The notes below the pieces were generated by a model. It was given only the letters and a program-made list of their open reading frames with translations. It had not been told where the DNA came from and searched no databases. The position numbers and the translations under genes were made by a program. From the NCBI GenBank assembly GCA_004794655.1, contig SMMW01000032.1, positions 62,001-126,000 of the forward strand: a stretch of DNA of 64,000 nucleotides, read 5' to 3'. Shown piece after piece: positions 9,701 through 24,700 of the stretch. Origin of the DNA: Marisa cornuarietis. Taxonomy: Eukaryota; Mollusca; Gastropoda; Architaenioglossa; Ampullariidae. The first letter of the stretch is position 1. Each line of letters opens with the position of its first letter.

Positions 9701-12700
9701 GTCGCCTGCCATGGACATGCTTCCCTATTCTCATGTGTTCACCTGGGTTAAATTTCAGGGGGAGGGCGGACAAATAAAAAAGCAAGAAACATGTCTAACA
9801 TGCGCAACAGAACATACCTGTGATAGATATTTAGAGGTGAAATATTAAAATACAGCTATATATAGTTTATATGTTGATTTATAGTTATTAATACAGCATA
9901 TATATATATACACACACATGTATGTTACATCTATGCAACTTACTAAACTTGAACTCATGAGCTTTATAGATGTAATTGACTACATTAGCTGATATTTTGT
10001 TATTGCTCTTATATTTATTACCAGTAGAAAAGTCAAGTGGAAAGAAATCAGCAAGAGAGGCAGAGACTGCATACATGTTTAGCGAGTATTTGTGCATGTG
10101 TGCTATGTAGATGTATTCATGGATATGTATGTGTGTGTGTGTGTACACATGTCCATAGCCTTATAATACATATTTCTTGCTTTCAGCTAAACTTTCATGG
10201 CATTTTTGATGCAGCCCATAGTGTAGGTGACTATGGTGAGCATGAATTTCCTTCATCTCTGATTAAATAAGACTAGATGAAAAGTCATACATAATAAAAT
10301 TCGAATGGTACTTAGCTGTTGCTATGTATACAGATAGATACATCCTCATAGGAAGTCTTGGGCCTACTGATGTTCTGTGCTGATAGTAATTACTCCCCTA
10401 CTGAAGAGATCTGAGTTGGAAACAATCAGAACAAATGGGAAAGTTGATCAAGAACTAGAGTTCTGCAAAATGCTCTTGTAAGTGGGAGTGAAAGTAGGGG
10501 TGAATTGGTGTTTTATTAAGAGCCAGCAAATAAGGTTATATCACGGCAAAGCAATGAGCTCTGTATTATGTAAGTTGGACATGTTTTAAAAAAAAATGAA
10601 ATATGCAGTCTAGTGGAGTTTCACTAGAAGAGATGAACCGAGAAGTGAAGAAGAGTGCAAGAGGCGACAAGAGACAGTTCGCACACAGGATGACAGAAGA
10701 GGCAGAACAAGCAGCTGGGCAAAATAACATGAAAAGACTATACGAAATTACAAGAACTCTGTCAGGACGGAAAAACATCAATGCATGCAGGCCAGTAAAA
10801 AATAAAAATGGCAACGTCATTACTGGGGATGCAGAACAAAGATCTCGCTGGGCAGAACATTTTAAAGAAATACTGAACCGGCCACCACCAGCAACAATTT
10901 TGGACATTGCCCCAGTCACCGAGCAACTCCAGGTGAACACCAACCCACCAACCAAGGCAGAAATCATCAAAGCCATCAAGTCTCTGAAAACTGGTAAGGC
11001 GGCAGGCCCAGATGGCATTCCTGCAGAGGCACTCAAGGCAGATCCAACAGCCGCAGCAGAGATGCTACACCCCTGCTGCAGAAAATTTGGAAGCAGGAGC
11101 AAGTTCCAGCAGACTGGAAACTTGGCTATCTGGTAAAGCTACCCAAGAAAGGTGACCTTACCCAGTGCAGCAACTGGCGTGGGATTATGCTACTGTCCAT
11201 TCCCAGCAAGGTGCTGACCAGAATCATGCTGGACAGACTGAAGAATGCCCTAGACAAGAGACTGCGGCAAGAACAGGCAGGCTTTCGGCAGGGTAGATCA
11301 TGCACAGACCATATTGCTACACTGCGAATCATTATTGAACAGTCCATCGAATGGCAGTCCCCACTATACATGACATTTGTGGACTTTGAGAAGGCATTTG
11401 ACTCCGTAGACAGAGAGACCATCTGGAAGTTGATGCAGCACTACGGATTTCCACCAAAGTTCATTGCCATCATCCAACAGCTGTATGAGGACTCGACATG
11501 CCAGGTGATCCACAATGGGAAGCTGACGGACCCCTTTGCAGTGAGGACTGGAGTAAGGCAAGGTTGCATGCTCTCGCCGACAATCTTCCTGATCGTCATA
11601 GACTGGATCATGAGAAGAACAACCTCTAACAGCAACACAGGCATTCAATGGACCTTTGCCATGCAACTTGAAGATCTCGACTTTGCAGACGACATCAGCC
11701 TGCTGTCCCACAAGCAACAACATGCACAGACAAAGCTCACTCGGCTCTCAGAAGAAGCAGCGACAACTGGCCTGACAATCAACATCAAGAAGACAGAGGT
11801 AATGCGGATCAACAACAAGCAAGAAGCCCCACTTCAACTACACGGGGAATGTATCACAGAGACTGACCGCTTCACCTACCTAGGCAGCATAGTCACCAAA
11901 GATGGAGGTGCTGATGAAGATGTAAGAAGCAGAATAAATAAAGCCAGGCAAGCATTCCACATCCTGCGACCCATCTGGAATTCCAAGGCACTATCTCAAC
12001 ATACCAAGATCCGCATCTTTCATACGAACGTAAAATCTGTCCTTCTATATGGGTCTGAGACATGGCGTGTAACAAACAACATCACCAGGAAGATTCAAAC
12101 ATTCATAAACAGATGTCTGCGGCACATTTTCAACATCAGATGGCCCGAGAGAATCTCCAATGCATACCTGTGGGAGAGAGCCAACCAGAAACCTGCCAGC
12201 CAAGACATCAAGAAGCGAAAGTGGGGCTGGATCGGCCACACCCTGCGAAAGCCGGCCGAAAATCTAACACGACAAGCTCTGGACTGGAACCCACAGGGGA
12301 GACGCAGGGTTGGGAGACCCAGACAGACGTGGAGAAGATCGGTCCACGGCGAGGCGGAGGCAGCTGGAATGACATGGACCCAACTGGGGAGGGAGGCCCA
12401 GAACCGGGTTCGCTGGCGTGGTGTAGTTGCAGCCCTATGCTCCACTGGGGGCGAAAAGGAATAAGAGAGAGTGGAGTTTTGGTTATATTTGAATAAATGC
12501 TTTCAGTATTTCTTAAATAGAAAGAAAACAGTTATATCACCTATGGCAGTTATGTCTACCCATCCAGTCAAACAAAACAGAGGATGAGCAGAATAGCAGA
12601 GGTGGTTGTGTTGGTGATGATGATAGCATTGGTAATGGCAGTACTTGTGGTGGGACTTGGGAGTGAGAAGAGTGACAATAAAACAAAGAAATAGCCTTTC

Positions 12701-15700
12701 ACTACAGTCCATTTGACTTTGCTTTCTGCATTCACCAGGTAGAAATTCCTAGCATGTTGCTTGTCAGCATGATACCAGATGTGTTGCACACTTTTCACTG
12801 ATTTGTGCCATCATTGTTTTGATTCAGGTGGAGATGTCCTCACACAGTTTGAATTTGACATGAAATACATGCCATATTTCACAGAATGGTAAGTTTTTCT
12901 GTGGTTTTGCATAATAATAATAATGAAGATTTTTATAGTGCATATTCACACTCATACAGAGCATGCTCTTAGGGCTTAAAGTGAGGAAGAGACATGGACT
13001 AAATGGATAAGACACGAGGGACAGAAGAATAAACGACAGTACTGACGACAAACAGAAAACAAAGATAGAAAACACAAAAAGGCAGCAAGTAACAGGAGCG
13101 AAGAAAGTAGTGATTCTGCAGAGAAAGATGGGTAGAAAAGTAGCAAGAGCAGAAGGGGGGAGAGTAAGAAGGACGAGCATTGTGTGGACTGTGTTAGGAG
13201 CAATGCTCAAGGAAGAGGTAAGTTTTCAGTGCAGATTTGAAGGATTCAATTGTAGGAAGGTGGCGGATATGGAAAGGGAGAGAGTTCCATTGTTTTGCTG
13301 CTTAGTAGCCAAAAATCCTGTGATCATATGTTGTTGTCCTGGTAACAGGAACAGTTGCTAATTGCATAATTGCCTTTTAACTTAGTCCAGTCACTAGCAT
13401 GTTCAGATATAAAATGAGAAGAGGTATAATAAAGTAATAGCTTGCTTTCTATTGAAATAAATACAGGTATGTTCCTGTGGATGATTTGTTTGCTATCTAC
13501 ATAGAACTGTATGGAACCACACACCTGCCACGTGATGTTATTGTGTCTTGTACAGCAGAGTTATATGCTGAAAGGTAAGACAATATTCATCTTTTCTTCA
13601 GCATAAGAATACATATATATATATATATACACTAAATTAAAATGCAGATACTTTAGTGCAGAAAAAAGTGATTTGAGTAATATAACTTTTTTTTTTTTTT
13701 TTTTTGCAAAGCCAAGACTGCACATTTCTAGATAATAAGAGAGTGATAAAAGTCATCGGCAGTGGAAAGTCTGTATGAAATCCTGATTGTACCTGTTAAA
13801 ATAATTTGTTGTAACATCTCCTTTCCTTTGTGTGCATAAAACATGCAAGTTATGTGCTTATCAGTCAAAGTGTATGCCGACAGGTTGAGGACTGCTAAAG
13901 GATGTATATCATAAAAAGATGAATCTGTTCTGAGATAGGTACTGTTGTTAAATATTGTGGGAACAACACTCATGTACTTAACATTTTACAGACATCAGAA
14001 GCAAAATGTCATAGCAAAGGCAATTTTTGTATTAACAGGTTGGGTGAGAAGCTTGCTATGGCTAAGGTAAGAGAGGGATCACAAAGACATGTAAAGAACT
14101 GAGAAATTTTGGTAAAGGTCTTCTTAGAAGTCTTGACTTAAACAAACATCATAGCATGATGGCTAATTATTGTGATGAATGGTCTGATTTCTAAGTGTTC
14201 AAATCTATTCTCATTTAAGAAAGTTCAAGGAGGGTAATGCTTACTGACTTCTATTCAAAGAGGAGAAAACTGATTCTTACAAGGAAGTTATCTGATCACA
14301 GCAGTAACTTAAATTACCATTTCTGTTAAATGAGGTGTTATGTTAATGTGCACTTTCAGCTTTAAGAAATAAATTTACTTCCATTGATTTCCATTTTTTT
14401 ATGTCATATGCTACATTTTTTGCTCATTGTAAAAGTAAATATTTCTGTCTTAGCTGTACCCATATATTGCTGTCAAGTCTCCATTTATGCTGTCTCAACT
14501 GAGTGATTACTTCCTTGGTGGGATAGATGACATGTCAGTGTGGACAGAGAACACATGGGAGAAGGTTGCTTACATGTTGGAGGCTGGCACGGGGTAAATA
14601 TAGTGTATGTGTGCATAGCTGTGTGTAGATGTGCATGGGTATTCGTTGCATATTGATGCAAGTATTTATCACTTGTGTGCATGCATGCACATATGAATGC
14701 AAGCTTGCATGAATGACTCCCTAGCCTTGCTGCTACATGCATCTGTGTGTGTGTGTGAGTGTGAGAGATGAAACACAAATGTAATCTGTGTTTGTTATTT
14801 CCTTTTTTTTTTGTTCCCATTTACAGGGTATGTCGTCTTAACACTAATCCAGTCTTCATCAAGTGTGACTCCAGTTTTTTCCATGAAAAACAACTCAGCA
14901 TAAAACCAGAAGTAAAGACTTATTCCCTGAAAAGGAGGCACAGAAATGTGGCAACTGAGGATGTCATTGTCAAGAAACACCTACATGGGATCTTACTATC
15001 CCCTGCACCTACGCTGACAGTATGTGCATATAATTGTCTGCACACATATGTATGTATGTTTATGATGAAATGAATGTATTCATATGTGTATGTGACTTAT
15101 ACATGTTAATGTGTATTACCTAAATATCTGTTGATACTTTCAGATGACACTGAACACCATGCAAGAGGAAAAGAAGCAAAAGATCTCAAAAACTAAGAAG
15201 CAAAAGTTGCTAAACACACCAAACCAGCGCAGTCCAGATGCACTGTACACCATTAACAGCACATACTCTAAACTTGGCTGGTAAGCAGGGTCAAGTAGTA
15301 AGTACAATTGTCACTTTGACACACCAGAGTTTGCAATCATGGGCATTGATAATTTACCAGGGGATAAAGTTTCCCTAACTTGTTTAGGGAACCAGTGAGT
15401 AAAGTTAACCTGACATAAACTTTCTCCACATTTTCATGATCTACTGAGTATATGAAGCTAACTACCTAACTGTTATAATGAGAATCCCCAACCCCATCTT
15501 TTTATGGCATCTGTTCATCTCAGATTATGAAATCAACAAAAGTAGTATTTACTAAATTTACTGTACAATAGCTCTTTCCAAGTTTATTTATCAACTTTCA
15601 AAACATTCTTTGATCACTTCTGTTTTATTTGTTCTAACATCTCAGCAACTTTTACCAGGCTTAATCTATTTTATTGGCAGGGACACATCCGATAAATTAC

Positions 15701-18700
15701 CTGCTGAATAGGGGAGGTTAGGGTAGGCCTACCCAGAAGCAGAGGATTTATCCAACCTGTGTAATTGTCCTCAATAAAATTTAAAGGTAATCATGTGACC
15801 TTACAGTCATAGGGAACTGAAGTGTTAGAATCCTCACTTATCTTAGGGCTAGCTTTTGTGAGGGAAACACCTGTTCTCCCCCTCACTGCCCTTACTTTCC
15901 CCAACCCTCTTTGGTATCATGTACCCACTCCACAGCTGAGTCAACTGGGGGAAGAATTCTACATCATACAGGTATTGAACTATGTGCTGTTCATGCCTTT
16001 GGATTTGGATTCTGTTGCTTTAACCAGGAAACTATCTGTTCTTTCTCAGCATGGCACACAGATCAACTCGTTTATAATAATAATAAATGAAAGATTTGAA
16101 TAGGGCATACTCACACTCATAAGGAGCATGCTCTTAGTGCTTGTCTCGGTAACCATTGTATGCCATTTGTTGAGTTTCTCGCGGTAGGTTTGCCACTACT
16201 TTCATGTTGTGCATAGTAGGCTGGAAAGACAATCTTCTATTCAGGCTGAAGTCTTGATGTTGATACTAATCCCTTTTAGAGACATAGATCAACAGATCTG
16301 TATGCTGTACATCGATTACATGTGATTTGATGGTAAAATGTTTAGTGAACACACAAATTTGTGTGTCACCCATATGTGGCAAATCACATAAACTGTATTC
16401 ACAAGATTTCTGTTTTGTACAGGTCCATTGCTGTGAGTGACTTAGATGTTGATGGCAATGATGATGTCATGATAGGAGCACCAGGGTGCAACAGCAGCAG
16501 TGGTGTTGTCTTTATTGTTTTTGGTGAGCACCTTTTCTGGTAACTGAATTGCAGGATAAGCAAAGTGTTGGACATTAGATGCACAAAGAATTAGAGGAGT
16601 CAGAAGAAAAAAAGAAATCTGCAGTTTTGGAAGATGTGAACAAAATGATCTTTTTTTTCCTTACATCTGTCTTCTTCCATTTTCGGCATGATAAGACAAT
16701 ACAAATGAAACTGGTTTTACTAATGGGGCATTACAATTGATTCTTTTTTGAGAAAATATTAAAGGCTACCAGACTGCATTTTTAAGTCATTACAGTATTT
16801 CATTTTCTTAGACCTTCTCTTTCTTTCCTGAGATGCAGGTGACTGTATATCGTTTTTTTTTTTTTAAATCTGGGAACATTAAAAGATCAGTACTGTGAAG
16901 TTATTGTAGGACATTGATATGTCATATGAGCATGTGCCTCCACATGTCTCAAGCCTGTAGCCTTGAAAATGTAAACACATCCATATTACAATGCCATGGT
17001 CTTCATTTCCATTCCCAAAACAAATGTTGGTTTTCAGAGACATGCATGAGCAATAATTTGCTCAGAAATTTTGTACACAATGTTTTTTGAAAGAAAGACC
17101 AACTGAAGTATACAAAAATAGTTCATATCCATTAACAGACCCCTTTTCTTTTAACTTGCAGGAAGTGATAAAGGTCTTCCATCTACTAACCTTGATTTGA
17201 ACTACTATGCTGATATAGTACTTGCTGGTCCAGCGAATGTAAGTAACTGTTAAAATATGCAGTATAAATTTGAATGAGGCACAGAGTTTGCTTTTAATTT
17301 GATATTGTCTGTGGAGTTTTACCCCTTCAATGTTTCCATATTTCTGTCTTGTTTGAAGCTGATGCTCTGTCTCATATCTCTAGGCACATGGACGGTTTGG
17401 AGCATCACTGGCAGTGCTAGACATTAATCAGGACGGGCACCTCGACATTGCTGTAGGAGCTCCCAGTGTGGGATCTGATCAGCTGACATATTCTGTAAGT
17501 GCCTTAGACGTATGGTGTGAGTGCCTTAGAAATATTCTGTGAATCCTTTAAGGGTATTCTATTTGCTTTAGATGTATTTTATGAGTCCTTTTTGGGGTTT
17601 CTTAACTGGACAAATGTCATTGAAGGTTTGACCACATTTGGTAAAGTTGTGTGTAAAGGTCACAGGATTCTAATGGTTTGGGGACAAATGTTCAGGACAT
17701 TGAAACTTTGATAAATGTGATAATAAGTCCACATACATTTGCCAGTGCTGTGGGTACAGTTCAAAGGTTTTATGCTTCAGCACTTTGCCCGGTTAAGAAC
17801 AACCTTGAGATGCTGTCTAGTTAAACCTGATGCGGGAGATTCAGTACCCTAGAGCAGAAGTTAGGCATCCTAGTTTGTTGCTAGGTTGACTAAATGTGAC
17901 CATGCTATTTTAACAGGGAGCCGTGTTGGTGTACTATGGGAATGGACAAAGAACATTTGTGCACAACATGACAGTATGGTGTGAGGTGGGTATAGGCAGC
18001 CTGAGCACTGTTTTTTTTTTTTACGTAGTCTGCACTATTGTTTATGTAGTCTGCACTTCTGTTTATGTAGTCTGTTCTATTGTTTATGTAGTCTATACTA
18101 TTGTTTATGTAGTCTGCACTATTGTTGCATTGCGTTAGACATTTTGGAATTCAGGGAAGCCTGCAACACACAGCGTCCTTTGTAACTAATACATGCAGAT
18201 GAATAACACTACAAATGTTATATAACCGTTGTTGATAATTCTTTGTGTGTTTTTTTTTTGAGTGTAAAATCTTTGTCTGACTGTAACAAGGAAAAGATAT
18301 CTTTAGGGATGGTAATGAATTAGATCCTGATTTCTTAAACAGATTCACTTGTGCTTCTCAAGGAGTAAAAATCAAGTCTCTTGATTACAGGAGAAGTTCT
18401 GTACACTTGGTACATCCTTAAGCACTTTGGATTTGAATGGGGATGGCTATCCTGATCTTCTTTTAAGCTCTTCATTTTCGGGACGCAAGGGAGACCAGCG
18501 TGGATTAGTAGCAGGGCTTCTTTCTAATAAGAAGTACATAGGTAAATATTTGTGTTATTCCCCAGCTTAGCTACAGCAAAAATAGGAGATGGAGTGATCT
18601 TTAACAAAAAAAAAAGAAGAAAAATTGTTGGAAAAAATAATTGATCTCTCATTCACATGTGCATGTGCAAGCGTGTGTGTGCACACACACACATTGCTGA

Positions 18701-21700
18701 CTGAAGATTGGAATTGAAAGAGTGACCTTTCATATTCTATGGCCATGACACAATAAACCTGTTGGTGGCACCGATGGGCATTAGAGGACTGAATGTGTTG
18801 ATGGGATATGTTTTTATTTTACCTCTTTATGAGTACAAAAAGAAGGGAAAGATAATAAAAGGTTACATATAAAAGAGCCACGTTTGATGTTGAATTTGAC
18901 CAATCCATGGCACACAGATCAGAAAAGGAAGAAACCTGTCCTCCAGGTTTAGTAAAATATTTGCTTTGTGCCACAGAATAATCTTGTCCATCTAAAAAAG
19001 TATGTAAAACTGCATATGAATCAATGCAAAGTGCTATAGCTTGCACCTTAAAAGAAAAATCATACTGTGGTCAGCAGAGCAGATAGACTGCATGATGAGA
19101 TCGATGATTTCGACAACTAAATCCTGCAGCACCCAAATTAAACTGGGATAAATGATACCCAGGAACTCGTTTAATTCATTTAGTTAAAGTAGATAAATGT
19201 GAATACAAGTGACACAATGATTTTGTAAATAAGTTTCTGTTGCTGAAGTTTTGGATGGGTTAAAGGTGATGTAATGGACTTCTTTTTTTAATTACAGGAT
19301 ACTTTGCAAATATCAGCATTGAGCAAGCATTCTGGGTTCAGACAGGAAGTCAGGTCTAATTTCCTTTGTGTCACTCTAATTGTATCTTATGTGTTCATTT
19401 ATTGTCTGTTCTTTATACAGTATATCTTTTTATCAGAGTGTGTGTGCATACATGTGGGCATCTCATGCTCAAATGAGAGACAGTAAATTAGTAAATGTGC
19501 GTCTGTGCCATGCAAGTGCATGTCCAAGTTAAATTTGTGTGTATGTGTGTGTGTAGGTGTGTACATGTATGCATATCATGTACAAATGAGAGACAGTAAA
19601 TTAGCAAATGTGCATGTGTCCCAAATGCACATACAAGTTGTGTCCAGGTGAAATATGCGTACATGTGCATTTATACACTTATGTCTCTTGCCAAGATGCC
19701 TTTTATGGTAATCAAAATAGTTATGTAAATTTGACCAACAGGTGATTGTCCTGTTATAAAACTAAACTGATATATTTGACAGAATTACAGCTGGTTTGGC
19801 CATGATGTCTTCGGTTACTCAGGCACAGATGGTGTAAATTGGTTGTTAGTGACAGAACCAGGCCTTCGTCACTGCATTTTGTGAGTGGAGTGGGGTCTTC
19901 ATTAATTTTTTATTTGAGTAGAGCTTAAGCAAATGTTCTAAATGGTACAACACGTATCAGCTGGTAAACAGATGATGTGTTTGATGATGATGTAAGATTG
20001 TTTCCCATTAACTGCACAGTGAGATACACACCCACTTAACATCAGTCAACCCTAAAACGGATTCTGTGTAATGTGTAATTGTATTGTATTTGCTTGAAAT
20101 ATCTTTAGGACAGAGCCTTATTTTTGTTATGTATGTGTGGGTGTTATACTTAGGGAGCAGTTAAAAGTTTGACTGATTCATATTTACATGTGTGGACTAG
20201 TTTTCATTTCTAAATCACCCAGTACATGTGCTTGTATGTAAATGTTGTCAGGTCTACTAACAATTATCACTAACAATGTTTAAACAAACTGTAAGATTTA
20301 TACAGTGGAACTGCAGGGCACTAAACAGTAATAAAACTAAACTTTATAAAAAAATAATATTCCAGAAGTAACTGGAGGAAGTAAACTTTACCAAAGAACC
20401 AATCCAAATTCCAAACTATAAATATCCTTCAGTATTTAACACAAGATCTAAACCACTTAAAGAAGGTGGGGGTGTGGCAATCTATATAAAAAATGAAATA
20501 GCAGCTGCAGAAATAGAGCATAACGTTAATCCTGAAATTGAGGCAGTTGGAGTAGAAATCACCCTCCTATCAGACAAAAATCTGAAAATAAACACATACA
20601 TATCCCTCCTATCCAAATACAACTCAATAACAGTAGAAGACTTATTTAGACTACTTCTGTCAAGGAACCTAATCCTGGGAGACTTTAATGCTAAAAACCC
20701 ACTTTGAGATATGGAAAAACCAAAAGCAAATAAAGGAGGTAAAATGGTGAAAGAAGCCATGACGGATGAAAATGTATGTTTGCTAAATAATGGTCAACCC
20801 ACACATGCACTGCCAGGGTTCCATTGACTAAACCTCAACCATAGACCTATCTTTGTGTACCCTATAACTTGCAAATGTGTAAGAATGGGAAGTCTACAAA
20901 GATGACACATTAGGGAGTGACCATTTTCCAATTATAATTTCCATGTCAGATACTAGAAAAACTCAACCAAACCCCCAAATCTCTAGAATTAACTCTGACA
21001 AAATGCACTGGAGTCTGTACCAGTCACTAACAGAAGTGAGTGATGTATGGCTCCCTGATGATGACATAGACACCAAGACTGACAAACTGACAGTATCATC
21101 AAAGCAATCACATCAGCAACACCACAAGGAAATGATAAGGAGAACATATTTGGCGGCCGGCCTGGTGGACCAAAGAATGCAAACAGGCAATTAGAAACAG
21201 GAAACCTAGAAAAAGCAAACCTGGCTGAACAATTTCAAGATAGCAGCTCAGACTCTAACTTAGATCCAGACTTATACAGAGAACAGGCTGAAAGTAATTT
21301 GTTACCCCCTCTAAACCAAGAAGATCCATTCAAACTAACAAACAGAATAACTATGGAAGAGCTTGAGCAAGTCCTATCAACTAAAATGTTAGGGTCTGCC
21401 CCAGTCCCAGATCTTATCACTTACCAAATGCTCAAAAACTGGCACCATAAAACCAAACACCTTATCTTAGAGCTCTTCAGTGACATCCATATGGATAAGG
21501 GCCACAGCAGTCCCCAACCCCAAACCAGGTTAAACAAAAACAGCCCCATCTAGCTAAAGCGCTTACTTACTTAACTTTAAAAATAAGGTGGCAAGAGAAA
21601 TACTAAAATGAAGGTTAAGGTACTAGGAGACTGATAAGATGACCAGCCTAGTTACACTTTGATGTTCTTCAAGTCAAAAAGGTCTGACCAAACCAAGATA

Positions 21701-24700
21701 GCTAGAATGAGGCTTAACGGAGAATACTTAACGAGATCTAAAGACGCCCCCCCACCCCCGTTCATGTGCCAGTGGGGATAGACACCAACCCCTATGTGCT
21801 GTTGGAGTGCATTGAAAACAAACCAGAAAGAGAAGAATTGAAACATTTTTTAGATAAATATAGACTGGCATTAAACCTTAATAACTGACTCAGCCCACCC
21901 AAAGAACTATTGCATAACATACTTTTATTAGTACCATCATAAACTAGAAAAGAGCAACACGAGGAATCCGGTAACCAACACAGTACACCACCATAGCAGA
22001 CTTGACATGCCCCTTAGGTACTGATAGTATGTAGAAACAGCAGGAAGAGAGGGCACCAGCACAATACAGCACCAATGCAAGCTTGGCAGGTCTCACATTA
22101 ACAACAGGTAAAGAGGGCACCAACAGTTCACCACCAATGGAGACTTGGCAAACCCTCCCCCACACTACCCCAATCTCTCCCTACTTTTGCCAAACTCTCC
22201 CATGCCCACATTCCTCAAAGATCACAACCCCTCACAGTGTGAAATCACCATGAGATGGAAGCACTTTCTCTTTCAAAATCAACAACAACAATGTGAGAGC
22301 AGTAATAGTCATATGTATGTAAATAACATCATGAGAGCAGTATTTACTTACAGGCGAAGCTATTTTTTTCTCAATAACCATTGCAGTGGAGGTTGGGTTA
22401 AAAATAATTTATTTCTTAGAATATTGTTAGTTTTACAGTTTAAGGCACATTTTACTTTAAGTGAACAGAAAAATTTCCTGCTTCAATATAAAAAAATCCT
22501 TGATAATATTGCATATATTGAATGAAGCAAAATTTCCATATTTATAATTTTAATTCCACTGTGTGATAAACTGCTCCAAATAACAACACATAGTGGTATT
22601 TTTCCAGAACTGATTGCAGCTTTACAAACAATGACACCCAGAGCCTTGGTCAAGTCAATGTATTTACAGTCAGAAATGGACAGGTACCAACACTTGTCAC
22701 CCAGGTGAGAGGAGAACAGGAACTGGATTCAATGGGAAGCTCGGTAGCCATTGGACAACCTTATCCTGATGGAGGGATCATCATGGCAGCTGGAGCTATT
22801 GGCAGAGGTAAGCACAATTTTGTAAAGACTTCCATTTGTTAAGCTGTATTTCTTCAGTACATTTGAAAATATTGTCATGATATCTTTCAAAGCTTTCCAT
22901 TTTTTGAGTCTTGTGATTCTGTATTCATTCAGTGTTTTTTTTAATGAAACTGTGCAAGTTTGTTTTTCACTTTTGATTATCTTATTTCAATGTAAGTTTT
23001 TTTAAAAAGCATTCTTGGTTGTCTCTTCTCTTTTATAGGCATAGCTTCAAGAGACCTTTATTTTTGTCACTTTATCTGTTTTTGAAGGCTGCATTTTGAA
23101 AAATAAATGTAATCATTTTACAATATTTTGTAAATCATAGAGGGTTATTTGTAACAGGAAAAGAGAAGACATTATACATATAGAAATTTTCTAGTGCAGT
23201 AAGCACAAATGAATTGAAGATTTTGATTTGTTTCTTAATCAATGTGCATTCCCTTCTCATGACACCATTACTTACAGATGTGCTGGGATCTATGGACAAC
23301 CTCCCCTGGACTTTCACACAGGCAGGGGTTGTGCAGCTCTTCAACCTTTCTGATGGTGCTCAACTTGTTACAACATTCAGCGGAGATCGCCGATCCAGCA
23401 ACTTTGGTGGCAAAGTTATGGTATGCTGCAGACAATTGTTTGATAATCCAGAGCTACTTCTTGCTACTTGTGTCACCAATGCTTAAGCCAGCACTAACAG
23501 TGTCACAGATCATAAAACCACCACTAGACTGCAGTGTTGACCACTATAACTAGCACAATTTCTGGACTCACCATAATACTATATTAATCATCAGAATAAA
23601 ATATGTTTAACATATTCACTAAGTTTATCAGCTGCAGAGTTTGCTCTAAGTTGATTCATCAGCTTGGGCTTGTATTCATGAACCATGTTTACCCAGCCTG
23701 TTACACTACTGAAACTAGGTAAATCAAATACCTGCAGATAGCAGCTAAAACCCTGTATTCATGGACTCATGGTAAGCCTCCCCAAACTATTTTACCAGCC
23801 AGTAATTTAAAGGCAGAGATCATGATTGATTTACTTCAACGGAATGTTTCAGACCAAACGTTATGGTGGGCATATGTAATGGTACCAAATTACTTAGTAC
23901 ACAAGTTTTTTTAATTCATAATCTGAGGGTTGCAGACACGATAATAAAATGAAACTGAATCTCGTAATCAACATGGTGCCCTTCAATTTTTTTCCATTAG
24001 TCATTTTGTTACTGAATGAAAATAAATTAATATTTTAGCCATCTAATACTTGCTTGTGGAACTTCATTTGGTCCTAATCAAGAAGTTAAGCTGTCTGCAG
24101 CTTCATGCTTGCTTTTCCAAAATTTTTTTTTTAACATTTAGTTAGAAATTTCCCTGACCAAATAATGCATGTGCATTGTCACTTTTTTTTAGGAATTCCA
24201 ACTATGCTGATTGGTTAGGTAACTTTACTTGTCCAGTGGCTTTTGAATCATGAGTAAGTTTTTCTGTCAGGGTAACATAACTAATTACTTACCCATGTTA
24301 GGGCAGTTTTATCCATGAGTGAATTATATACATCTTCAGTTTGCTGATGTGAATGATGATGGCTTTGATGACCTCCTGTTGGGAGCCCCATTCAGGACTG
24401 AAGACATCACAGAAGAAATTCATGCTGGTGATGAATTTCAGAGACTCATTATACTTTAATGCATTTTTTACTTTAGTACGACCATATGGTGTTACAAATA
24501 TTTGTACTATGACCTGTAAAAAAAATATAACCCGGAGTAACATGTTACGGTGGATAGCTCCTATTGATGCGCATAGTATTGTTCTATACTTATATTATTT
24601 GTACAGTTCACAGTAGTGTGTGGAGGCTTGATTTCTCAGTTTCCAACAACAGTGTTTGTGAGTCACAGTGGGTTTTCTGTTTGCATGTGAGATTATTGTT

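Noticed and set aside
22145..22525. 126-codon plus-strand open frame in GPLD1 intron 19
   Set aside because: It spans the 3' end of the decayed Jockey-like element and AT-rich intron; GPLD1 exons 19 and 20 join in phase without it.
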